The notes under the pieces are model-generated. The model did no database searches, was not told the origin of the DNA, and saw only the letters and a program-made list of their open reading frames with translations. A stretch of DNA of 64,000 nt from Phialocephala subalpina (taxonomy: Eukaryota; Ascomycota; Leotiomycetes; Helotiales; Mollisiaceae), in NCBI GenBank assembly GCA_900073065.1, contig FJOG01000029.1, positions 29,538-93,537 of the forward strand. The letters are read 5' to 3'. Of the stretch, positions 42,981 to 52,607 are shown in pieces. Numbering within the stretch: the stretch's first letter is position 1; each line of letters starts with the position of its first letter. The translations under genes and the position numbers were made by a program.

Positions 42981-45900
42981 TCAGAAGGCCTCACACAGAA
43001 TCCTACCCTCTCCGTCAATCTGCTTCCAAGCTTCCTTGCCAAGCACTTCAACCAGCTTCTCTTCTACAGTCTTGACCATGTCTCCTCCACCACAAATGAA
43101 AACCCAAGCGTTATCCTCCACAATTCTCGACTTCAACACCTCCTTCACCTCATCTTTGTCTGTCGTTACAATCGGAGATACGTATCACTTAAGCGTACGC
43201 GTCTATGATAGAGGGTAGGTCGTAAAGTGAAATCAAAGTGCTGTTCATTATTATCGTCTTGTCGAGTCTAAGAGCTCGAGGCTGCTCTTTAATGGAGAGC
43301 AGGCTCACGCTAGGCCTATAGCCTAAAACACGTGATATCTATTCCAACATTGTCGAAAGTGTCCTGGATCCGAACCTTGGAATCGTTGCTTGAAGTAATG
43401 TGGAACTCAGCGAACAAATTGTGCTTAGAGAAGCGATCAAAGGCAGGGAGGAAGATCTTTGCATCGTCGGGAATGTTTGGAGATTGAGACGTGGGAGAGC
43501 GGAAACCTGCGAAGAGAGTAACGGAAGGCTTTGTGTCGAGGTCTGCACAGGAAGAGACAAGTTGGGCTAGACGACGGTTCAGGAAGGAGAGAATTGGCGC
43601 TAAGCCAGTACCTGTACCGATCAAAATCACTGGTGTAAGCTTTGAGGCTGCGCTCTGCGGACATGGGAAGGAGATTAGTGGAAGAAGGAGTGTGTTAGAT
43701 GCCAACTTGTGCAGAAGCCGGTCGCCAGAGGAGAGGAACGAGAGGGAGCTTGAGCTGAATCGGCCTTGGGAAGGACACGAATAAGAGTATCGAGTTTGTC
43801 ACCACTCGTAGAATCGATGGAATTCTTTGCGAGTGTAGAGGAAGCGATTGAGTATGTTCGTGGTCGGATGATGGGCATGGAGAGTAATATTTGAGTGCGG
43901 AGCTCTGGAGTTACCAGGTACTGTGACTTTCCCTTCAAGAAGCTCAAGGCTTTAGGAACCGAAGTGTTCTCAGCCTTGACCATTCCTTGGGCCCATTCAT
44001 GTGGGATGAATGGCTGAAGAAGGTCAACATATTCGGTCAGGAACAGCCGGACGGGAATGGTCGGTGGTGAAGCTCCGTGGCCAAAATTTGGATCTTCTTG
44101 ACTCGAGGTCTCCTTATTTGAGAGCTCCATAACTTCGATGTCATGAACTTCCAACAAGTCAATGACTTTCTCGACGATGGGAGGAGGTTTGCCCGGAAGA
44201 AGACGGATGTGGCCCATGTCTTGGTACTCAGGCTTGGCAATTTCAATCGACAATTTCACAATGCCACCAACAATATGCTCAGCTGGATGAAAAGTGACGA
44301 CACCGTCCTTGAAGGTGTGTATGAGTTCGTGTTAGCGCAGGAAATGCTCATCATCATCTTCATTTGTATCGTCTTCAACCTCAGCGCCACCATCGAGCAT
44401 TCTCTCGACGTTCTCCCACCAGTGTTGGAAATCTGCCAAAGGAGGATTCTCGACGGCAACATCGCTCTCAATGACGTTGTGCTTCATCAATGGCAACACA
44501 GAATTATCTTCATACATCTCATTAACGAGCTTCACAGCACCATCGAAGGTGTTTCGATAGGCATCATCGCCAAGACCGAGGATGGAATATTTGACGCCGG
44601 TTGGCACATGCGAGACGGCAAGCTTTTGCTTGAAGTTGAGATCATTAGATGGGAGCTCTCCTTGGCCGATGGTAGCAACAATCGACAACACGGTGTCGCC
44701 TTCATGGACTTTGCCAACATCGAAGGAATTCAAGCAGCCAAATTCTCCGAAGAGGTCCGCTGACTTTGTATTGAGGAATTTCCTCATACACTCTGCAAGC
44801 TTCGAAGCTGTACCTCCAGTGCCAGCAAAGCAGACATGCACCTTCGAGCGAGGATGAGTAGATGATAGCGCGACAATATCTTTCTTTCTATTGGCTAAAA
44901 TGGGGTCAACATGTGTGCTGATGCTGTGTCGTCTCTTCCAAACGTTGACGGGATCAAACCTGTGCTTCGCAATCAATGGCTTTGGTTGGTAATTCGGCGC
45001 TCCACCCCGATGCCAAAGTGGTACGATGCTTCCTTGAGGAGGAGCAATCCAGTACGGGTCGGCCGGTAGACGATATCCCTTCTCCTTCAAATGTTGGTCA
45101 TCGAATGCACACCATGATCCCGAGGCAGCAAGAGTGCTTGTTCAAGTAACTCTAGCCTTAAGGTATGAGGAATAGGCCGCGTAATTCAATTCTGCTTGTG
45201 CGCGAGACAACCAGACGAGATGTTCATGGTCGGGAAGATCCTCAAATGTAGTTGTGGTCTCCTTCTATCCTAGGGCCTTGGCGATAGAGGGGAGGACATC
45301 GTATCGAAAGGTACCAGCTAAATCTCGAACTCCAATCTTTGCATCCATGAATCATCCCACGAATGGAGAGGCTGTGTACTGCACGCCCCAAGGTTGAAGC
45401 CAAGGCGCGCGAGACCGGGAAATTTGACCCATTTCAGATCAAGTGCTTCGAAGGAAGAGTAGTCCGGATGGCGAATGGATATGAGTTGTGAAAGCTCTGA
45501 AGGGAGGAAACCCATTACAGGCTCGTCGTTCTCCGCCATGGGGACGATAAGAAGAAGGTCCCAACTTGATTTGGGCTCAGGAGGAACCCAGCCCAACCGA
45601 TGATATCCTTCGTGAGCTGAGTGCTGGAAGGGTCACCAAGGACGGAGCCATCTGCCATTTCATACTAGGGAGCATTAGCGAAGTGGTACGATCTGAAAAG
45701 GGATTTGAGGCTCACCCTGCGAAGGTGAGCAGTTGCGGAGACCACATCATTAGACCTGTACCATCGGTGGGTCGGGGTGGGTACATGAAGACTGCCAGCT
45801 TTGTCAGAGCAAAAGCACACTCATTCAATCGAAGTAGATCGCAATTTACCTGTTGGCAAAATCCTACCGCCGCTGAAAGCAGCAGGTGTGTGCTGAATGA

Positions 45901-46429
45901 TGGCATCAACCATTCCTTGACTCGTTTTCACGTCTCTCCAAACAACCAACTTCAACTCCGGATAATGTGCTCGCATGATGCACTTTCTCGAATTTCTCCA
46001 TACTACACGAATATCCCATTGTAGTTCATCTCTCGACTGAATATACCCAGAGCTACTCCAGCCCTTGGCCTTGACTTTTTCCACGTCTCCGCCTGGTGTG
46101 TGCGCATCATCCCAAATTGTAGTCTGCTCCGCATTTTGGTCGATCTCCTTGAGGACGGCTGCGAGACCAGATTTGAAGGCTGCTTGAGAGGAGAACAGGC
46201 CTTCGTCGAACATTTCATGAAGAAATGCTTCGGCTTCGACTTTGATAATTGCAAGTGGATGGTGCTCGCCAACTCGCGGCTCGAGAGGGCGGATCATCAT
46301 GCCAGAGGCGCAGAAAACGGAGGTGCATCCTGTCGGTGCGAGGACAGGGCAGTGAGAATGAATGAGAACGTGCTCCTTGCTTTTCCCCTACAAGTTAAAC
46401 ACGTTAATAACTGCTTTATGTGCAAATAA
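42981..46429 (-). pseudogene. Nitric oxide synthase pseudogene (oxygenase plus diflavin reductase)
   Basis: The minus strand holds, in order, a NOS oxygenase domain and a P450-reductase-like half. Oxygenase: CPVLAPTGCTSVFCASG, VVWRNSRKCIMRAHYPELK with the heme-thiolate cysteine, FMYPPRPTDGTGLMMWSPQL, LGWVPPEPKSSWDLL, LDLKWVKFPGLARLGFNLG, QYTASPFVG, MDAKIGVRDLAGTFRYDVLP, LPADPYWIAPPQGSIVPLWH. Reductase: flavodoxin VCFAGTGGTASKLAE, FAD part MPIIRPRTYSIASS, NADPH part LIGTGTGLAPILSFL, and NAWVFICGGGDMVKTVEEKL to a stop at 42981. Lesions: frameshifts near 45670, 45600, 45383 and 43700; in-frame stops at 45352, 45265, 45142 and 44332; an insert near 43205-43335. Family knowledge: the intact enzyme makes NO and citrulline from arginine. 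The 5' end is uncertain. Confidence 0.88.
43205..43335. repeat. Hairpin-bearing insert inside the NOS reductase region
   Basis: The protein homology breaks here. The DNA carries AGGCTGCTCT (43279-43288) and AGAGCAGGCT (43296-43305), a 10-bp stem with one mismatch, and a second symmetry TAGGC-CTATA-GCCTA (43311-43325). The open frame has stops. It may be a small element insertion; borders are not exact. Confidence 0.4.
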
Positions 46430-47081
46430 AGGCTTTGGAATGGATGTAGACGTACCTGTGTGCACTTGCTCTCCCGTCCATCGTTGCCAAAGAAGGGGAT
46501 TCGACTCCGGCAACCCGGAGTGCAACATCCCCATCGATTATTCGAAATCGCCAGTGGCAGTCTATTGTGATGTCCTAGAATTTTGCAGTCCCGAGGAACA
46601 GATAGGCCATGTCCTCTCAAAACACGATTCAGAGGACGTGAACAAGTGTTTACTGCTGCTCTTCTCTCAGCTGCTGGGGTGGATTTGCGCAATCGAGTCG
46701 AGAGATTTCACCAGTATCAGTGCGCATGGCCAGAATGTGGAGACACGTTCATCGCCGGAAGAGCAGTGTGCGCAAATGGCCTTGCTTCGCGACTACACTG
46801 GAAATAGTGGTATTAATGTCTGGCTTGAAACAGATTGCTACAGAGTGGATCCGGTAAGAGAGTGTGAAATTTGGCCTTTCCAACTCAGCATAGCCGTCAG
46901 GCATCTGAGCCGGCTTCAACTATTCGTGGCTACATTTGCGAGCAACGAGACATTGAAGATACAGGTGACGGACCATGAGGTAGTGTTGACAATGCGCGCT
47001 TCTGTTACTAGCGGCCTATGTGTAGTGGTGGAGCGTGCGACCGGTCATTTCAAAGTGTACAGAGACGAAGTCAAGACTTGA
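46362..47081 (+). other. Long open frame antisense to the NOS 5' end, uncertain
   Basis: A 239-codon open frame with a cysteine-rich first half (CTCSPVHRCQRRG) and no recognised domain, overlapping about 70 bp of the NOS pseudogene on the other strand. A donor-like GTAAGAG lies near 46853. It could be chance, since no codon or motif evidence supports it strongly. The region 46430-47510 otherwise shows nothing. Confidence 0.2.
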
Positions 47082-47510
47082 AGGACTGAAGATATATTCG
47101 CGCGTGGTCGGCCAATTAGAGCGTCGCCTGCAGAGTCGCGAAGAGTGCATTCGGCACACCGTAGAAATATTTCCGGCTCGGATACCGAGACCACCGATTT
47201 CGCATCTGTGAAACATTTTCAAATCATGCAAATTAGATTGATTTCCAATTGGAAGCTCAGCATTCCTTAAGGATCAAGTAAGCAGCTGAGGGTCGTTTGT
47301 AATAGGTTTTCAGTGCGATGTAAGATCTTACCACTGCCCGGTGGGAGCCCCACTTCAGCCTCCACGCACAGCGGTGAACATGTTGGACGAAGCAAAGAAA
47401 ATGAAATATATATTCAGCGACGCCCAATTTCAATTCAATTGACGGTCCGCTCATTTGAAAACTCCAAAACACAAGCGCGCATTCAACAACAAAACAACGA
47501 ACTCGCGAAA

Positions 47511-48255
47511 ATGGTTCTCAAGCTTCATGGCGTACCCCAGTCGACCTGCACTCGCAGGGTCCTTGTCGTTCTCGCTGAAAAGGAAGTTCCATTTGAGTTG
47601 GTGAAGGTCGACTTCATGGCCAGAGAGCACAAATCCGAGGCATTTTTGAAGATGCAGCCCTTTGGCAAGGTCCCCGTGCTAGAGGACGATGGAGTTTTTA
47701 TCTACGAAAGCAGAGCCATCGCAAAGTACATCGCGAAGAAGTTTGCTAGCCAAGGTACAAGGTCGCTGATGCCAGCCGACGATGACTTTGTGGGATACGG
47801 ATTGTTTGAACAGGCATGTACTCCGGCACGTGACTGAGATATGTTCATTGACATGCGCATCAGGCCTGCTCGCTCGAGAACGCGTATTTCGATGGTCCAG
47901 CGTCGAGAATTGCGTTTGAGAAGGTTTTCAAGAAGTATGATTCGTGTTTTTTGTGGTGGTTGAGAATTCTGCTAACGAGAGCAGAATGAAAGGTTTGGGC
48001 GACGCAGACGAGACATTGGTGGCGAAGCATGTGGCCGAGCTTGACGGAGTTTTCGCAGTGTACGATGGCATTCTCGCCAAGCAACAGTATCTCGCTGGCG
48101 ATGAAGTGACTTTGGCTGATCTGTTCCACTTGTCATATGGGAAGATGGTGAAGGAGCTTGGAGGCGCTGACCTGTTTGGGAAGTACAGGAATGTGGACCG
48201 ATGGTTCTCTGCGCTCGAGAAACGGGACACTTGGGTCAAGGTCAATCAATTCTGA
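47511..48255 (+). CDS. Glutathione S-transferase (GSTF-like)
   Basis: Three exons, 47511-47813, 47864-47934 and 47985-48255, giving 214 aa. The thioredoxin-fold N-domain starts MVLKLHGVPQSTCTRRVLVV, has KMQPFGKVPVLEDDGVFIYE (cis-Pro and glutathione-binding E-S) and ESRAIAKYIAKKF. The all-helical C-domain has ENAYFDGPASRIAFEKVFKK and YLAGDEVTLADLFHLSYGKM. It conjugates glutathione to electrophiles or reduces peroxides in the cytosol. The first intron starts GC rather than GT (CAG/GCATGT); only this choice keeps FEQ-ACSLENAYFDG in frame. The second intron is GT-AG. Confidence 0.92.
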
Positions 48256-48630
48256 TGGCTGGCAGCTGATGGCGCATGAGGATATGATACCAATGAATGA
48301 AAAGTAAGAATTGATAATGGGAATTCATCGCGATGTGAAAGAAGACAGATGAGAAAAGAAAGGTGGTGGCGAAGTCTCGCTTGCGTCACGTGGAGCTGCC
48401 CCACCTCCTTCCTCGACCGAGCTCAGCCTTCGTTCTCTTTCATCAAAACCACGTCCAGCTTCATCCCAAACAAAGAACAGCACCACACAGACCAACGACA
48501 GCTCTATATCGACTCCTGAAACGTATTTCAAGTAAATCTCAATGCCATCATTGCGATGCGGAGTGACTAACGACCTAATTTAGGACCCAGCCCGCTTCCA
48601 ATTTCACTTCCACACAACTATAAGAACCAC
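48256..48630. other. Intergenic, nothing recognised
   Basis: 3' side of the GST gene and promoter of the phosphoesterase gene. Confidence 0.45.
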
Positions 48631-49641
48631 ATGCTTCGGAGTGCAGTCTTCATAGCAAAAAGAAAATATCAATCGACTATCACTTTCAAAGAGTGGAGAG
48701 AGAAAATGGCTCCCACAGTATCAACCAAAGTCCTGATTCTGTCCGATACCCACAACTTCGTTTTCGGCGATGCGGAGAAAGTTGATGGAGCACTTCAGAT
48801 TCCCGTCCCAAAGGCCGATGTCGTCCTGCACTGCGGCGACTTGACCTCAACTGGAGGTGCCCCTTCATACAGGAAGGCCCTCAGAATGCTTGGCGTAATC
48901 GACGCAGAGCTGAAGCTTGTAATCGCGGGGAACCATGATCTCGACCTGGACGGACGGTACTTTGAATCACATCTGGACGAGGAGCATGACGACCCCAACG
49001 AGCATAGAAATGCGGTTGATACTATGACAGGGCCAATGGCAAAGGAGATGGGTGTCACATACCTCGAGGAAGGTCTCAACTCTTTCACTCTCAAGAACGG
49101 CGCTAAATTCACGATCTACACTTCGCCGTATCAGCCGGAATTCTGCGACTGGGCATTCCCTTACGAGCGAAACGAGGACCGATTTAACCCTGTTGAGCAC
49201 GTCGCACCGGACACGAAATGCATCACGAAGAATCCAGTTCCAGATTTCCCTGGCATAGATATCATGATGACCCATGGACCTCCTGAAGACATCCTCGATC
49301 TGACTTTCAATGGGGCCAATGTTGGGTGCAGGGCATTGATGCGTGCCGTTAGTCGTGCTCGACCTCTTCTATACTGCTTCGGGCATATTCACGAGGCGTA
49401 TGGAGCGAAAGTAGTGACATGGAAGGACGACAAGTCGAAGATTGGAGGCGAAGCCATCGAAAGCCAGAGCGACGTACCAAATGGTTACCCAGGATCTAGC
49501 AATTGGCCTGTGAAGTTTGGGAAGGAGACTTTGATGGTGAATGCATCGATCATGAACCTCCAGTACGACCCCACAAATGCGCCGTGGATCGTCGAGTTGG
49601 ATCTGCCATGCGCGTCCACAGCGAAGGAGGAAACAGAGTAA
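48631..49641 (+). CDS. Calcineurin-like metallophosphoesterase (MPPED/239FB-like)
   Basis: Intronless frame of 336 aa; if the second Met (48706) is the start, 311 aa. Metal-binding motifs of the family in order: LILSDTHNF (DxH), VLHCGDLTS (GDxx), VIAGNHDLDL (GNHD), MMTHGPP (H) and FGHIHEAYG (GHxH). The first 25 residues are basic and could be a mitochondrial presequence or simply upstream sequence. Relatives hydrolyse phosphodiesters such as cyclic nucleotides; substrate not known here. The length and spacing are normal. Confidence 0.88.
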   Translation: MLRSAVFIAKRKYQSTITFKEWREKMAPTVSTKVLILSDTHNFVFGDAEKVDGALQIPVPKADVVLHCGDLTSTGGAPSYRKALRMLGVIDAELKLVIAGNHDLDLDGRYFESHLDEEHDDPNEHRNAVDTMTGPMAKEMGVTYLEEGLNSFTLKNGAKFTIYTSPYQPEFCDWAFPYERNEDRFNPVEHVAPDTKCITKNPVPDFPGIDIMMTHGPPEDILDLTFNGANVGCRALMRAVSRARPLLYCFGHIHEAYGAKVVTWKDDKSKIGGEAIESQSDVPNGYPGSSNWPVKFGKETLMVNASIMNLQYDPTNAPWIVELDLPCASTAKEETE

Positions 49642-50265
49642 GTGGACTTTGGGGTTGCAAGAGATGGAGATTCGGACACTGTCGATCTAATGGAAGAACC
49701 AGACGGAAGAGGGGACTATTTTTACAGTCCGAGGATTCAGTTGGTAAAAATTGCCATGGCCTAACCCGCTACATGTCCAATCAGGTTGAGCATTTCCACC
49801 ATAGTTTTGGTAAGGGTTGAATGGATTCAAACCTACGAGAAGCAGCTGAGTGGCACTAAGAGCATTCTTGGCAAAGTGTAGTGCCCGAGCGTGATTATGT
49901 ATGTAGTTACTCTTTGCGGCATCCAGCCACTGTCATCAAGAATGCCCTAACGTCTAAAAGTGTCTTAATTCATTTCTCCGCGCGTGCATACTAGATAGAG
50001 AAACTGCAAAACTTCGATATTTGGAGTCCTTTCGGTTTAGTCGCGATGTTCCACTAGCCAGTCTTTTTCACAATTTCGGAGGTGAGCAACTAAACACGGA
50101 CGAATGTGAGTCATGAGCTCCTTCCCACACAGCTATATGAAACGCTAACGACCACAAGGTAGCTCCTACTCTCAAGAAATTTCCGATTGTACTTTTCCGT
50201 TTACAAAACCTCTTCATTCAAACAATAAACGACTCTCGCCTTTGAAAAGTACATCGCGTCTCGAA
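49642..50265. other. Intergenic, nothing recognised
   Basis: No feature seen apart from short random frames. Confidence 0.45.
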
Positions 50266-50955
50266 ATGTCTTCAGAACACTTCGACCCCTCTTCCTCAGA
50301 AGTCGCTCCACAACCCTCACCATCACCCTGAATCCTCCTCCTCAACGGCTACCCCGGAATCGGAAAACCCACCATCGCCCGCTCTCTCTCCTCTCACCTC
50401 ACAGCCTCCCATACACCCCACCGACTAATCGACAACCACCTCCTCATCGATCCCGTCGTCGCCATTGAACCTATTCGCAACACCTCCCACTATCGCCTCC
50501 GGGAATCCTTCCGCCAAACAGCCTTCGATGGACTTAAAACTTTAAAGAACGAACAGGGAGAACTAGTGGTTATATTCACAACCTGTCTCGCGGTGTCGAA
50601 GGAGGGAAAGACGATGATTTGTGATGATATTGCGCAGTTTGGGGAATATGTTGGGTTGGTGGAGTATATGGGCATTCCTCTTGCTGTCGTTAACTTGGTT
50701 TGTGGGGAAGAGGAGAATAAGGAGAGGTTGGAGAGTGAGGAGAGGAGGGAGAGTGTTCAGAGGGAGAAAACGAAGTTGGTTGATGGGGGTGTGCTTGAGA
50801 AGATATGGGAAGATACTGAGTTGTTGGGGCGGGAGACGATGATGAGGTGTTCGAAGGGAAGGGTACGCTATTTTGAGTTGGATACGACGAAGTTGGGTGT
50901 TGAGGAGGCGAGGGAGAAGGTGTTGGGGTTCTTGGAGGAAGTGAAGTGTAGGTGA
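50266..50955 (+). pseudogene. P-loop kinase/ATPase-like gene with in-frame stop
   Basis: The ATG at 50266 opens MSSEHFDPSSSEVAPQPSPSP, then TGA at 50329-50331, and the same frame continues with ILLLNGYPGIGKPTIARSLS (Walker A) to a stop at 50953-50955. Downstream blocks: LIDNHLLIDPVVAIEP, TTCLAVSKEGKTMICDDIAQ and a charged C-terminus. The family (small fungal AAA/zeta-toxin-fold-like P-loop proteins) normally reads GxPGxGKLTxAR or GKST. Here proline follows the catalytic lysine. The stop lies between the start and the P-loop and no splice pair removes it, so the gene is probably broken. An alternative start downstream would remove Walker A. Confidence 0.6.
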
Positions 50956-51368
50956 GGACTGAGCAACAAGTTTAATATATGGTTTGAAACAAATCCCAGA
51001 CAGACCCAGAGCCTAGAGAAAGGAACAGGGGCACTTGAGAGGGCAGAGTCGCCCAGAAGAAGGAGGGAGAGGCAAGACAAGGAACCCACTCACGTGACCT
51101 CGATCTCAATCTAGGAAAGCTACCTTGGCAACAGCAGATCTTTGTTGTTACCTGATACTAATGTAAGATGAAGATAACTGTATAAGTAAAAATGGAGACA
51201 ATTGTCGTCTTACAGAGAATGTCTATCATTCACGTGCGAACCCCTGTTCAGGGTCGAAACTGCCGATCACCCCGCCTAAACGTCATGACAAATCCATTTT
51301 CCACCATCAAATTCATCTCTCGACAACACTTTCTCATCCTTCCATTGTTCCTGAATCAATTGTACAAA
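50956..51368. other. Intergenic, nothing recognised
   Basis: 3' side of the P-loop relic and promoter/leader of the aldo-keto reductase. An upstream in-frame extension to 51192 exists but is not supported. Confidence 0.4.
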
Positions 51369-52516
51369 ATGCAGCTCTCGGGACTTACATCGGCCCTCCT
51401 GGCGACCGCCGTGTCACCAGTGATGTCACGAAACGTTATCCACCAGACCCAACAGCCAATTCTCAGCCCCCAAGAAACGATTTCGCAACCCCTCATAGGA
51501 TTCGGAACATGGAACCTCAAAGTCTCACCTGAGAATACGACTGCAGTCGTCTCTCTCGCGATTGAAACCGGATACCGACAGATTGACTGTGCCGCCATTT
51601 ATGGCAACCAGGTGGCTGTTGGGAAGGGGATTAAAGAAGGGTTGGAGAAAGTGGGATTGAAAAGGGAGGATATTTGGGTTACGAGTAAGCTTTGGAACGA
51701 TCAGTATGTCTCCCTTCCTTTTCGAGAAATGTCAAGGGAGGAATCTTAAGATCAAAGAATTGTGCTGATATGTTTGAAAGTCATGGAGATTATGAGACAG
51801 CTGAAGCTGGACTTAACCAAACACTCAAGGATCTGAGACTCGACTATCTCGATCTGTACCTCATGCATTGGCCTGTAGGCACTTCACCCAATGGTCCCAA
51901 GCTTGATTATGTGGACACTTGGAAATCCATGATTGATCTACCCAAAAGCAAGGTCCTCAATATCGGTATCTCAAACTTCTCGCCGAAGCAATTGAAGGAC
52001 ATAATCTCAAAGACAGGCGTCAAGCCAGCAGCGCATCAGATGGAGATGCATCCATATCTTCAACAGTCATCTTGGCTCGCGACACACGAAGCTCTCGGTA
52101 TTTCCGTGACGGCCTACTCTCCACTCGCGAACTCGAACCCCATTTATGACCCTTCCACCTCCTCCCACAGCTGCCACTCTTCCCCCTCTTCGTTCTTCTC
52201 TTGGTTATTTGGGAACAAGAAGAATGATCCACCAACTCCACTCCTGAAAAATCCGGTCTTGAAAGAAATCGCCGAGCGAAGGAACTGTACTACAGCTCAA
52301 GTTGCGCTTGCCTGGGGAATCGGACGGGGAACCAGCGTGATCCCAAAAAGCAGCCATGAACAGTGGATCAAGGAGGATTACGAAGCTATTGATTGCCAAT
52401 TGGGCATCACGGATGAGGCGCAGCTCAAGGCTTTGGGCGTGGAGACTGTGAAGAGATTTAGCAACCCTAGCAAGAACTGGGGTGTCAAGCTTTTCGAGGG
52501 GTTGGATGGCGCTTGA
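51369..52516 (+). CDS. Aldo-keto reductase
   Basis: Two exons, 51369-51703 and 51781-52516, giving 356 aa. The N-terminus MQLSGLTSALLATAVSPV is hydrophobic and could be a signal peptide, unusual for the family. The (alpha/beta)8 barrel has LIGFGTWNL, the catalytic tetrad D (RQIDCA), Y (AAIYGN), K (TSKLWN) and H (YLMHWP), then GISNFSPKQL, QMEMHPYLQQ and the NADPH site SVIPKSSHEQ. A Ser/Cys/His-rich insertion (DPSTSSHSCHSSPSSFFSWL) enlarges one barrel loop. It reduces aldehydes or ketones with NADPH. Convergent with a Zn2Cys6 regulator, 91 bp apart. Confidence 0.9.
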
Positions 52517-52607
52517 GCTTTTGGGAAGTAGCCGAGGACGACAGGTTGACTACGCTCAGGGTATTAATTTGGATGCTGGAAAAAGATGGGTATATTGAAT
52601 GGTAGGT

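Noticed and set aside
46490..46540. tRNA-like T-loop sequence (gattcgactcc)
   Set aside because: No matching acceptor, D or anticodon stems could be drawn on either strand.
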